From: Variovorax ginsengisoli
GTDB taxonomy: Bacteria; Pseudomonadota; Gammaproteobacteria; Burkholderiales; Burkholderiaceae_C
Direction: 5' to 3'
NCBI RefSeq assembly: GCF_030486595.1
Contig: NZ_JAUJZH010000007.1
Location: forward strand, 124,001-188,000
DNA: 64,000 nucleotides
The number at the start of each line of letters is the position of its first letter. The stretch's first letter is position 1. The position numbers and the translations under genes were made by a program. Of the stretch, positions 17,504-25,819 are shown piece by piece. A model generated the notes under the pieces. That model saw only the letters and a program-made list of their open reading frames with translations, ran no database searches and was not told the DNA's origin.

Positions 17504-18469
17504 CTAGCTACCCGCGAGCAACGCAGCGTAGCGGCCCAGGTCGACATTGCCCCCACTCACGATCACACCGACCCGCTGTCCGCGGATCGCCTCGCCGGCC
17601 GCGCAGGCGGCCGCGAAGGCCAGGCAGCCGGTCGGCTCCACCACCATCTTCATGCGCTCGGCAAAGAAGCGCATGCCGTCCACCAGCTGCGCGTCGCTGA
17701 CCGTGAAGATGTCTGTGACGTCGCGCCGGATGATGCCGAAGGTGTATTCGCCCAGGTGCTGGGTCTGGGCGCCGTCGGCGATGGTCTTCGGAGTCTCGAT
17801 GTGGACGATGTGGCCGGCCCGCAGCGACTGCTGGCCGTCGTTCCCGGCCTCGGGCTCGACGCCGTAGACCTTGCAGCCGGGCGCGAGCGCGCGCGCCGAC
17901 AGTGCCGAGCCGCTGGTCAGGCCGCCGCCGCCCAGGCAGACGTAGAGCGCATCGAGGGCACCGACCTCCTCGATCAGCTCCTTGGCCGCCGTGCCCTGGC
18001 CGGCGATCACGTCGGGGTGGTCGTAGGGCGGGATCAGCGTCATGCCGCGCTCCTCGGCCAGCCGCCGGGTCAGCGCCTCGCGGTCTTCGGTGAAGCGGTC
18101 GTACTGCACCACTTCCGCGCCGTACTCGCGGGTCGCGGCGAGCTTGGCGGCGGGAGCGTCGTTCGGCATCACGATCACCGCCGGCATGCCAAGCAGGCGG
18201 GCCGACAGCGCCACCGCCTGCGCATGGTTGCCGGAAGAAAACGCGATGGCGCCGGCGCGGCGCTGCACCGCATCGAACTTGGCCAGCGCATTGAACGCAC
18301 CGCGAAACTTGAAGGCGCCCATGCGCTGGAAGTTCTCGCACTTGAAGAAAAACTGCGCGCCCCAGCGGGCGTCGGCGGTGGCGGAGCGCAACACCGGCGT
18401 GCGGTGCGCCTGCCCTTCGAGCCGCGCGGCCGCGGCAATCACGTCGTCGTAGGTCGGGAGTGTGTGCAT
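17504..18469 (-). CDS. PLP-dependent threonine/serine ammonia-lyase (TdcB / hydroxyaspartate-lyase type)
   Basis: 321 residues, fold type II PLP enzyme without an ACT regulatory domain, so a catabolic rather than biosynthetic (IlvA) form. Seen motifs are FQRMGAFKFRGAFNA with the PLP lysine in FKFRG, SSGNHAQAVALSARL, and the phosphate-binding loop GGGGLTSG. The start is the ATG at 18469; an open frame 45 codons longer is low-complexity. The family includes threonine dehydratase (threonine to 2-oxobutyrate and ammonia), serine racemase and threo-3-hydroxyaspartate ammonia-lyase, which sequence reading alone cannot separate. It converges with the ABC ATPase gene and diverges from the DGPF gene. 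Confidence 0.87.
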   Translation of the reverse strand: MHTLPTYDDVIAAAARLEGQAHRTPVLRSATADARWGAQFFFKCENFQRMGAFKFRGAFNALAKFDAVQRRAGAIAFSSGNHAQAVALSARLLGMPAVIVMPNDAPAAKLAATREYGAEVVQYDRFTEDREALTRRLAEERGMTLIPPYDHPDVIAGQGTAAKELIEEVGALDALYVCLGGGGLTSGSALSARALAPGCKVYGVEPEAGNDGQQSLRAGHIVHIETPKTIADGAQTQHLGEYTFGIIRRDVTDIFTVSDAQLVDGMRFFAERMKMVVEPTGCLAFAAACAAGEAIRGQRVGVIVSGGNVDLGRYAALLAGS

Positions 18470-18523
18470 GGCGGCGAGCTTACTGCGGCGGCGGCGGAAA
18501 AAAACGCGCCGCCTGCCGCACAC

Positions 18524-18550
18524 TGTCGAAACGCACCCGGCTGCGCCGTC
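18524..18550 (+). promoter_or_regulatory. candidate ECF42-type promoter of the DGPF-sigma operon
   Basis: TGTCGA at 18524-18529 and CGTC at 18547-18550 are separated by 17 bases. From memory, ECF42 target promoters carry TGTCGA at -35 and CG(A/T)C at -10 upstream of DGPF genes. The DGPF start codon lies about 43 bases downstream, behind CCGGAGG. If correct, the sigma factor autoregulates its own operon. Confidence 0.6.
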
Positions 18551-18593
18551 ATTGCAGTGAGCGATCCTGCTCGTATGTCTTCCCGGAGGTTCC

Positions 18594-18950
18594 ATGCAAT
18601 ACATGCTGATGTTCTACCAACCCCAGTCCGAGTTCGACCAGCGCGACGAGGCAGCGGCCCAGGCCTACCGTGCCGGCTGGATGGACTACGTGGGCGCGAT
18701 CCGCCAGGCCGGCGTGGTGCAGAACGGCCACGGCCTGCAGCCGCCGCTGACCGGCACCACGCTGCGCGTACGCGGCGACAAGCGCCAGGTGCAGGACGGC
18801 CCCTTCGCCGACAGCAAGGAGCAGCTCGGCGGCTACTTCGTGATCGACGTCCCCGACCTCGACGCAGCCCTCGAATGGGCCGCGCGCGCGCCCTGCGCGA
18901 GCACCGGCGGCGTCGAGGTGCGCCCGGTGTTCATGGCCCCGACGATGTGA
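18594..18950 (+). CDS. DGPF/YciI-domain protein
   Basis: 118 residues forming a single YCII/DGPF domain: MQYMLMFYQPQSEFD at the N-terminus, the name-giving VQDGPFADSKEQLGGYF in the middle, and a C-terminal helix-strand (DLDAALEWAARAP). A consensus ribosome site CCGGAGG precedes the ATG. DGPF proteins form ferredoxin-like barrels and are encoded beside ECF42 sigma factors; their biochemical role is not established. Here the stop overlaps the sigma factor start (GTGA), so the two are translationally coupled. Confidence 0.9.
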   Translation: MQYMLMFYQPQSEFDQRDEAAAQAYRAGWMDYVGAIRQAGVVQNGHGLQPPLTGTTLRVRGDKRQVQDGPFADSKEQLGGYFVIDVPDLDAALEWAARAPCASTGGVEVRPVFMAPTM

Positions 18951-20188
18951 CGGACGATCCGCTGCACGCAGCCCGCGTGGCCGCCGAAGGCGCGGCCCGC
19001 CGGTCCTATGGCCGGCTGGTCGCCATCCTGTCGGCGCGGACCCGCGACATCGCGGCCTCGGAAGACGCGCTCGCCGACGCCTTCGCGCGGGCGCTCGAAC
19101 GCTGGCCGGTCGACGGCGTGCCGGCGCAGCCGGAGGCCTGGCTGCTGCAGGTGGCGCGCCACCGCACGCTCGACGCCTGGCGCCACAGCCGGGTGCAGGA
19201 CGGGGCCGCGCAGACCCTGCTCCTGCTGGCCGACGAAGTCGGCGACGACCCGGCCTCCGGCTGCGCGGTGCCCGACGAACGGTTGCGCCTGTTCTTCGTC
19301 TGCGCCCATCCGGCCATCGATGCCGCGGCGCGCGCGCCGCTGATGCTGCAGACCGTGCTCGGGCTCGATGCCGTCCGCATGGCGGGCGCCTTCCTCAGTG
19401 CGCCGGCAACGCTGGGCCAGCGCCTGGTGCGGGCCAAGGCGCGCGTCCGGACGGCCGGCATCCCCTTCGAATTCCCGCGCGCGCCGGACCTGCCGCAGCG
19501 CCTTCAGGACGTGCTCGACGGCATCTACGCGGCCTACGGCACCGGCTGGGACGACGTCGACGGCGCCGATGCCTCGCAGCGCGGCCTCACGGCCGAGGCG
19601 ATCGAACTCGGCCGCATCCTCTGCGGCCTGATGCCGGCCGAAGCCGAACCGCTGGGCCTGTTGGCCCTGATGCTGTTCTGCGAAAGCCGGGCCGCCGCCC
19701 GGCGCAGCGCCGGCGGCGACTACGTGCCGCTGGACGCGCAGGACGTCGGGCGCTGGAACCTGCCGCTGCGCGACCAGGCCGAGCAGGCGCTGCGGCAAGC
19801 CGCCGCCCTCGGCGCCTTCGGCCCCTACCAGATCGAGGCCGCGATCCAGTCGGCCCACTGCGCGCGCCGCCTCGGTGCGCAGGTCCCCCCCGATGCCCTG
19901 GTGGCGCTCTACGACGGCCTGCTCGCCCTGCGCCCCAACACCGGTGCCCGGGTCAGCCGGGCCTGCGCGGTGGCCGAGGCCCGGGGGCCGGCCGCGGGCC
20001 TGCGCGAGCTCGATGCCATGCCGGCCGCCGAGATCGCGAGCTACCAGCCCTTCTGGGCCGCGCGCGCCCACCTGCTGGGCCGCGACGGCCAGGCCGCCGA
20101 GGCGCGCCTGGCCTATGCCCGTGCGGCCGGCCTGAGCGCCAGCCCCGCCGTGCGGGCCTGGCTGGGCGTCGCGTCGGAGCGGCTCTGA
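18947..20188 (+). CDS. ECF42-type sigma factor with C-terminal TPR-like extension
   Basis: 413 residues, far longer than an ordinary ECF sigma factor. Region 2 lies at about 10-85 (VAILSARTRDIAASEDALAD, then LLQVARHRTLDAWRHSR). Region 4 lies at about 125-165 (MLQTVLGLDAVRMAGAFL, LGQRLVRAKARVR). A long helical extension of about 240 residues follows (DUF6596/TPR-like: LMLFCESRAAARRS, WAARAHLLGRDGQAAEA), replacing an anti-sigma factor in this group. It starts with GTG overlapping the DGPF gene by four bases. No anti-sigma gene is adjacent, consistent with ECF42, where the extension itself is needed for activity. Target genes beyond its own operon are unknown. Confidence 0.9.
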   Translation: MTDDPLHAARVAAEGAARRSYGRLVAILSARTRDIAASEDALADAFARALERWPVDGVPAQPEAWLLQVARHRTLDAWRHSRVQDGAAQTLLLLADEVGDDPASGCAVPDERLRLFFVCAHPAIDAAARAPLMLQTVLGLDAVRMAGAFLSAPATLGQRLVRAKARVRTAGIPFEFPRAPDLPQRLQDVLDGIYAAYGTGWDDVDGADASQRGLTAEAIELGRILCGLMPAEAEPLGLLALMLFCESRAAARRSAGGDYVPLDAQDVGRWNLPLRDQAEQALRQAAALGAFGPYQIEAAIQSAHCARRLGAQVPPDALVALYDGLLALRPNTGARVSRACAVAEARGPAAGLRELDAMPAAEIASYQPFWAARAHLLGRDGQAAEARLAYARAAGLSASPAVRAWLGVASERL

Positions 20189-20225
20189 CTTCGTCCTGCC
20201 GGCGCATCGCGCAGAATGAGCTGCG

Positions 20226-22775
20226 ATGAAGGCCTTGCTGCTCACCTTCTCCTGGCAGGAGCTGCGCCACCACCCGTGGCGCAACGCGGCCGCGGTCGTC
20301 GCCGTGCTGCTGGGCGTCGCGCTGGCCTTCTCGGTGCAGCTGATCAATGCCTCGGCGCTCGATGAATTCTCGAGTGCGGTGCGCTCGGTCAACGGCCAGC
20401 CCGATCTCGAATTGCGCGCGGCCCAGGGCAGCTTCGACGAAGCCCTGCTCGGGCAGGTCGCGCGGTATCCGCAGGTCGTGCTGGCGAGCCCGGTGCTCGA
20501 GCTGCCCAGCGTCGCCCAGGTCGGCGATCGCCGGCTGCCGCTGCGGGTCGTCGGCATCGACGCGCTGGCACTGCCGACCATCGCACCGGCCCTGATGCCA
20601 AGGCTGGCCGACGGCGCCGACCGGTTCTCGCTGTTCGCGCCCGGCCAGGTGTTTCTCAACGCCGCCGCGCGCAAGGCCATCGGCGACCAGGCCACCCAGC
20701 TGCAGCTGCGCGCCGGCACCCAATGGCACCCACTGCAGATCGCCGGCCAGGTTGCGGCCGGCGGCCCCGCGCTGGCCGTGATGGACATCGGCGCCGCGCA
20801 GGACCTGTTCGGCCGCGGCGGCCAGCTCACGCGCATCGACCTGCGGTTGGCGCCTGGCACCGGGCACGCAGACTTCATTCGTTCGCTGCAGCAGTCGCCG
20901 GGCTGGCCGAGCGGCATCCAGGTCGCCGAGCCGGGCGATGCCGCCGAACGCGTGAGCAACCTGTCGCGCGCCTACCGCGTCAACCTCACGGTGCTGGCCC
21001 TGGTGGCGCTGTTCACCGGCGCCTTCCTGGTGTTCTCGGTGCTGGCGCTCAGCGTCGCCAAGCGCGCGCAGCAGTTCGCGCTGCTCGGCGTGCTGGGCCT
21101 GACGCCGCGCGAGCGGCTGCGGCTGGTGCTGGCCGAATCGCTGGTGCTCGGGCTGATCGGCAGCGCGGCGGGCATCGCCCTCGGCGCGACCCTGGCCGAG
21201 CTGACGCTCAGGCTGCTGGGCGGCGACCTGGGCGGCGGCTATTTCGATGGCGTCGCCCCGACCCTGCGATGGAGCACGCCCGCGGCGCTGACCTACGGCG
21301 CGCTGGGTGTGCTGGCGGCGGGCGTCGGCGGCTGGTGGCCGGCACGCGCCGCCCAGGCGCTGCCCGAGGCGCAGACGCTCAAGGGCCTGGGCACCGCGAC
21401 CGCGGGCGGCGGGACGCACCGTGTCGCCCTGCTGCTGATCGCCGCCGGCGGCGCACTGGCCATGGCACCGGCGATCCACGGCATTCCGATCGCCGCCTAT
21501 CTGTCGGTCGGCTTCCTGCTGGTCGGCGGCATCACGGCGCTGCCATGGCTGATCGCTTGTGTCTACGACCGCCTTGCGCCTTTGGCCGCGAATCGTTTAC
21601 TGCCGCTGCTGGCGATCGAGCGCGCCCGCCGCATGCGCGGCACCGCCGCGGTGGCGGTCAGCGGCGTGGTCGCGAGCCTGAGCCTGGCGGTGGCCCTGAC
21701 CGTGATGGTCGCGAGCTTCAGGGACTCGGTCACGCGCTGGCTCGATGTCGTGCTGCCGGCCGACCTGTACCTGCGCAGCGCCGCCGGGCCCGGCGGCGAG
21801 CCGGCCCTGTTCCCGCAGGCCTTCGTTCAGGCGCTGGCGCAGTTGCCCGGTGTGGCCCGCACCGGCACGCTGCGCACGCGGCCCCTGCTGATCGATCCGT
21901 CGCGGCCCGCGGTGACACTGATCGCGCGCAGCCTCGACGCCGATGTCGGGCGCTCGATGCCGCTGCTCGGCGCCGCCCTGCCGGTGCCCGCTGGTCAGAC
22001 CGGCATCTACGTCAGCGAGGCGATGGTCGAGCTCTACGGCGCCAGGCCCGGCGCCGCCTTCGAGCCGCTGGCGCGCGCCTGGGGCCCGGTGCCCGGCGGC
22101 CGGCCACCGGTCTTCTTCGTTGCCGGCATCTGGCGCGACTACGTGCGGCAGTTCGGCGCCATCACCATGGACGCCCGCGACTTCGAGCGCCTGACCGGCG
22201 ACGCCGGCGCCAGCGACGTCGCGCTGTGGCTGGCGCCCGGCGCGGCCGAGGGCCCGGTGCAGCAGGCCGTGCAGGCGCTGGCCGCCCGCGAGGCGGCGGC
22301 GGCCGAACCGGTCGAGATCTCGTCGGTGGCCCAGATCCGCGCCACCTCGCTGCGCATCTTCGACCGCAGCTTCGCGGTCACCTACTGGCTGCAGGCGGTC
22401 GCGATCGCGATCGGCCTGTTCGGCATCGCGGCCAGCTTCAGCGCCCAAGTGCTGGCGCGGCGCAAGGAGTTTGGCCTGCTCGTGCACCTGGGCTTCACGC
22501 GGGCCCAGGTGCTGGCGATCGTGGCCGGAGAAGGCGCGGCCTGGACCGCGATCGGTGCGGTCGCGGGCTTGCTGCTCGGACTGGCGGTATCGGTGGTGCT
22601 GGTGCACGTGGTCAACCCGCAGAGCTTCCACTGGACCATGGACCTGCTGCTGCCCTGGGCCCGGCTGGCCGCGCTGTGCGCCGCGGTGGTCGCCGCCGGC
22701 ACGGTCACGGCCTGGCTGGCCGGCCGCGCCGCCGCCGGACGCGATGCGGTGCTGGCGGTCAAGGAGGACTGGTGA
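20226..22775 (+). CDS. FtsX-like ABC transporter permease (two FtsX domains)
   Basis: 849 residues with two FtsX domains, hence about eight to ten membrane helices. An N-terminal helix (VAVLLGVALAFSVQLINAS) is followed by a large periplasmic domain, then three helices around 255-380. A second half begins near 460 with MRGTAAVAVSGVVASLSLAV, another periplasmic domain, and three C-terminal helices (IAIGLFGIAASFSAQVLARR). This is the layout of YbbP/LolCE-like mechanotransmission or lipoprotein-handling transporters. Its stop overlaps the AttH-like gene by GTGA. The missing ATPase is probably the one ending at 17402. Confidence 0.9.
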   Translation: MKALLLTFSWQELRHHPWRNAAAVVAVLLGVALAFSVQLINASALDEFSSAVRSVNGQPDLELRAAQGSFDEALLGQVARYPQVVLASPVLELPSVAQVGDRRLPLRVVGIDALALPTIAPALMPRLADGADRFSLFAPGQVFLNAAARKAIGDQATQLQLRAGTQWHPLQIAGQVAAGGPALAVMDIGAAQDLFGRGGQLTRIDLRLAPGTGHADFIRSLQQSPGWPSGIQVAEPGDAAERVSNLSRAYRVNLTVLALVALFTGAFLVFSVLALSVAKRAQQFALLGVLGLTPRERLRLVLAESLVLGLIGSAAGIALGATLAELTLRLLGGDLGGGYFDGVAPTLRWSTPAALTYGALGVLAAGVGGWWPARAAQALPEAQTLKGLGTATAGGGTHRVALLLIAAGGALAMAPAIHGIPIAAYLSVGFLLVGGITALPWLIACVYDRLAPLAANRLLPLLAIERARRMRGTAAVAVSGVVASLSLAVALTVMVASFRDSVTRWLDVVLPADLYLRSAAGPGGEPALFPQAFVQALAQLPGVARTGTLRTRPLLIDPSRPAVTLIARSLDADVGRSMPLLGAALPVPAGQTGIYVSEAMVELYGARPGAAFEPLARAWGPVPGGRPPVFFVAGIWRDYVRQFGAITMDARDFERLTGDAGASDVALWLAPGAAEGPVQQAVQALAAREAAAAEPVEISSVAQIRATSLRIFDRSFAVTYWLQAVAIAIGLFGIAASFSAQVLARRKEFGLLVHLGFTRAQVLAIVAGEGAAWTAIGAVAGLLLGLAVSVVLVHVVNPQSFHWTMDLLLPWARLAALCAAVVAAGTVTAWLAGRAAAGRDAVLAVKEDW

Positions 22776-23851
22776 GCCGGCCCCCGATGCGTCCGGGCGG
22801 CGCCGCCGGATGGTCGCGCCGTGCGATGCTGCTCTCGGCGCTCGCGGCCCCCGTGGCCTGGGCGCTGCCGGCGCGCACGCTCCAGTTCCCGCGCGACTAC
22901 GGCAGCCACCCCGAGCTGCGCACGGAGTGGTGGTACATCACCGGCCACGCCCGCGCCGGCGCGCGCGAATTCGGCTTCCAGCTGACCTTTTTCCGCTCGC
23001 GCATCGATGCGACGCAAGCCATGCGTTCCGCCTTCGCGGCGAAGCAGTTGATCTTCGCGCACGCGGCCATCACCGATCTCGATGGCCGCAAGCTGTGGCA
23101 CGACCAGCGCATCGCACGCAAAGGCTTCGGCATCGCATCCGCATCCGAAGCCGACACCGACCTGCGCCTGCGCGACTGGTACTTGCAGCGCGACGGCAGC
23201 GGCTATGCGGCGCGGCTGCCAGCCGCCGGCTTTGCGATCGACCTGCGCTTCGCGCCGACCCAGCCGGTGCTACTGCAAGGCAGCGCCGGCTTGTCGCGCA
23301 AGGGGCCTGAGCCGGAGCAGGCGAGCTACTACTACAGCGAGCCGCAACTCGCGGCCACGGGCAGCCTGACGGTGCAGGGGAAGCGCTTCGAGGTCCAGGG
23401 CCGCGCCTGGCTGGACCATGAATGGAGCGAGGCACTCATGCATCCCGAGGCCACGGGCTGGGACTGGATCGGGATGAATCTTTTCAACGGCGGCGCGCTG
23501 ACCGCATTCCGCCTGCGGCGGCGCGACGGATCGGCCCTGTGGCACGGCGGCTCGCTGCGCACGGCCGACGGACGGCTGCAGGTGTTCGGGCCCGACGCGC
23601 TGCGCTTCGAGCCGCTGCACCGCTGGACCAGCCCGCGCACCCGCGCCGTCTATCCGACGCAATGGCGGATCCACACGCCGGCCGGTGTCTTCACGGTGCG
23701 TGCGCTGCTCGACGACCAGGAGCTCGACGGCCAGGGGTCGACCGGCACGGTGTACTGGGAGGGGCTGAGCGAACTGCTCGATGCGGACGGCAAGCCGGTG
23801 GGGCGCGGCTACCTGGAACTCACCGGGTACGCGCAGGCGTTGAGGCTCTGA
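22772..23851 (+). CDS. AttH/CrtC-like lipocalin-family protein (annotated as carotenoid 1,2-hydratase type)
   Basis: 359 residues of the CrtC/AttH family. Typical elements are RTEWWYITGHARAG near residue 45, FQLTFFRSRID, and the conserved RAWLDHEWS with GWDWIGMNLFNG. The N-terminus has a twin-arginine-like signal (GWSRRAMLLSALAAPVAWA), so the protein is probably exported folded. It starts with GTG, behind AAGGAGGA, inside the permease stop. True CrtC hydrates carotenoids, but no carotenoid genes are present. AttH-like members are tied to ABC transporters of this type, so an envelope lipid or hydrophobic ligand is more likely. Confidence 0.85.
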   Translation: MSRPPMRPGGAAGWSRRAMLLSALAAPVAWALPARTLQFPRDYGSHPELRTEWWYITGHARAGAREFGFQLTFFRSRIDATQAMRSAFAAKQLIFAHAAITDLDGRKLWHDQRIARKGFGIASASEADTDLRLRDWYLQRDGSGYAARLPAAGFAIDLRFAPTQPVLLQGSAGLSRKGPEPEQASYYYSEPQLAATGSLTVQGKRFEVQGRAWLDHEWSEALMHPEATGWDWIGMNLFNGGALTAFRLRRRDGSALWHGGSLRTADGRLQVFGPDALRFEPLHRWTSPRTRAVYPTQWRIHTPAGVFTVRALLDDQELDGQGSTGTVYWEGLSELLDADGKPVGRGYLELTGYAQALRL

Positions 23852-23904
23852 GTTGTCAAGGCTTGGGGCGGGCTCGGTCTGGCGCGACCACCTGGGGGTC
23901 TGAT

Positions 23905-24894
23905 TCAGCCCTTCGCCACCCCGCGCCGCCGATCGATGAAGGCGATGATCTCGCCCATGATCCCGCGCCGGAAGGCCAGCACGCAGATCACGAAGATCAG
24001 GCCCGTGACCATGGTCACCGACTCGCCCAGCGTGTTGAACCAGTCGATGGTCGTGATGCGCGCCAGCAGGTGGCCCAGCTCGCCGATCTTGTTCTCGAGC
24101 AGCACCACCACCGCCGAGCCGACCAGCGGCCCCGACAAGGTGCCGAGGCCGCCGACCAAGGTCATCAGGATGACCTGGCCAGAGGCGCTCCAGTGCACGT
24201 CCGACAAGGTCGCGAAGCCCAGCACCAGCGTCTTGAGCGAACCGGCGAGCCCCGACAGCGCGGCCGAGATCACGAAGGCCAGCAGCTTGAAGCGGCTGAC
24301 GTCATAGCCCAGCGAGAGCGCGCGCGGCTCGTTCTCCTTGATTCCTTTCAGCACTTGGCCGAAGGGCGAATGGATGGTGCGGACGATCAGCAGGAAGGCG
24401 GCCACCACGATCACCAGCGTGACGTAGTACATCGTGAGGTCGTTCTGCAGGTCGACCAGACCGAAGAGCTTGCCGCGCGGCACGCCCTGCAGGCCGTCCT
24501 CGCCGCCGGTGAACTTGGCCTGCAGCGCGACGAAGAACACCATCTGCGCCAGCGCCAGCGTGATCATCGCAAAGTAGATGCCCTGGCGGCGGATCGCCAG
24601 CAGGCCGAAGATCCAGCCCAGGAAGGCGCCGGCCGCGGTGCCGGCGACGAGGCCGAGTTCGGGCGTCAGGCCCCAGACCTTCATCGCATGGCCGGCCACG
24701 TAGGCCGAGCCGCCGAGAAAGGCCGCATGGCCGAAGGACAGCAGGCCGGTGTAGCCCAGCAGCAGGTTGAAGGCCGAGGCGAACAGCGCGAAGCACATCA
24801 GCTTCATCACGAACACCGGATAGGCGCCGACGAAGGGTGCGAGAACGAGGGCGACGAGCAGCAGCAGGTAGATGACTGTGGAGAGCTTTTTCAT
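23905..24894 (-). CDS. livM: branched-chain amino-acid type ABC permease LivM
   Basis: 329 residues with about eight to ten membrane segments. Family marks are FNLLLGYTGLLSFGHAAFLG near the N-terminus and LSGLAGSLKTLVLGF plus TLVGGLGTLSGPLVGS in the C-terminal half, containing the loop that contacts the ATPase. It is the second membrane subunit of the importer encoded on this strand (livG, livF, two receptors, livH, livM) and its last gene, 12 bases after livH. The substrate could be branched-chain amino acids, other amino acids or amides. Confidence 0.93.
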   Translation of the reverse strand: MKKLSTVIYLLLLVALVLAPFVGAYPVFVMKLMCFALFASAFNLLLGYTGLLSFGHAAFLGGSAYVAGHAMKVWGLTPELGLVAGTAAGAFLGWIFGLLAIRRQGIYFAMITLALAQMVFFVALQAKFTGGEDGLQGVPRGKLFGLVDLQNDLTMYYVTLVIVVAAFLLIVRTIHSPFGQVLKGIKENEPRALSLGYDVSRFKLLAFVISAALSGLAGSLKTLVLGFATLSDVHWSASGQVILMTLVGGLGTLSGPLVGSAVVVLLENKIGELGHLLARITTIDWFNTLGESVTMVTGLIFVICVLAFRRGIMGEIIAFIDRRRGVAKG

Positions 24895-24906
24895 GGGGCT
24901 GCCGTC

Positions 24907-25782
24907 TTACTTCTCTTTGCCGAAGAGACCGGCCGGGCGGATGAGCAGCACGATGACCATGATCACGAAGACCACGGTGGAGGATGCCTCGGGGTAGAAC
25001 ACTTTGGTCAGGCCTTCGATCACACCGAGCCCGAGCCCGGTCAGGATGGCGCCCATGATCGAGCCCATGCCGCCGATCACCACCACCGCGAACACGACGA
25101 TGATGAGGTTCTGCCCCATCAGCGGCGAGACCTGGATCACCGGCGCCGCGAGCACTCCCGCGAAGGCGGCCAGCGCCACGCCGAAGCCGTAGGTCAGCGT
25201 GATCATCAGCGGCACGTTGACTCCGAAGGCCTCGACCAGCCGCGGGTTCTCGGTGCCGGCGCGCAGGTAGGCGCCGAGCCGGGTCTTCTCGATCACGAAC
25301 CAGGTCGCGAAGCAGACCACCAGCGAGGCCACCACCACCCAGGCCCGGTAGTTGGGCAGGATCATGAAGCCGAGGTCGGTGGCGCTGGCCAGCGCGTCGG
25401 GCGTGTCGTAGGCCAGGCCCGAGACACCGTAGATCGAGCGGAACACGCCTTCGATCAGCAGGGTGAGGCCGAGCGTGAGCAAGAGGCCGTAGAGGTGGTC
25501 GAGCTTGTAGATCCAGCGCAGCAGCAGCCGCTCGATGACGATGCCGAACAGCCCGACGATGACCGGCGCCACCGCCAGCATGACCCAGTAGTTGACGTCG
25601 AAATAGTTCATCGCCATCCAGGTCAGCACCGCGCCCAGCATGAACAGCGCGCCGTGTGCGAAGTTGATGACGTTGAGCAGGCCGAAGATCACTGCGAGCC
25701 CGAGGCTCAGGATCGCGTAGAACGACCCGTTGACCAGCCCGAGAAGGAGCTGGCTCAACAAGGCAGGCAGTGATATTTGCAT
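24907..25782 (-). CDS. livH: branched-chain amino-acid type ABC permease LivH
   Basis: 291 residues, about eight membrane helices. Marks of LivH are GLVNGSFYAILSLGLAVIFG, INFAHGALFMLGAVLTW, and the C-terminal VFAVVVIGGMGSIMGAILTG coupling loop. The family usually pairs with LivM, encoded immediately downstream with a 12-base gap. It follows the first receptor gene after 37 bases on the same strand. Confidence 0.94.
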   Translation of the reverse strand: MQISLPALLSQLLLGLVNGSFYAILSLGLAVIFGLLNVINFAHGALFMLGAVLTWMAMNYFDVNYWVMLAVAPVIVGLFGIVIERLLLRWIYKLDHLYGLLLTLGLTLLIEGVFRSIYGVSGLAYDTPDALASATDLGFMILPNYRAWVVVASLVVCFATWFVIEKTRLGAYLRAGTENPRLVEAFGVNVPLMITLTYGFGVALAAFAGVLAAPVIQVSPLMGQNLIIVVFAVVVIGGMGSIMGAILTGLGLGVIEGLTKVFYPEASSTVVFVIMVIVLLIRPAGLFGKEK

Positions 25783-25819
25783 GACGGGACGATGACGATG
25801 AACGGATCAGGAGCTCAAC

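Noticed and set aside
22772..23851. A carotenoid synthesis locus
   Set aside because: Only the CrtC/AttH-like fold is present; no crtB, crtI or related genes occur in the window and the gene is fused in operon with an FtsX permease.
23852..23904. Possible fourth copy of the intergenic repeat (TTGGGGCGGG and CCTGGGGG)
   Set aside because: It lacks the TACACGAAGTGA core and has no matching dyads; shared words are explained by GC richness.
23422..25773. A 783-codon open frame opposite livM and livH
   Set aside because: Composition (His, Gln, Glu, Asp) is typical of reversed membrane-protein codons; livH and livM are full-length family members.
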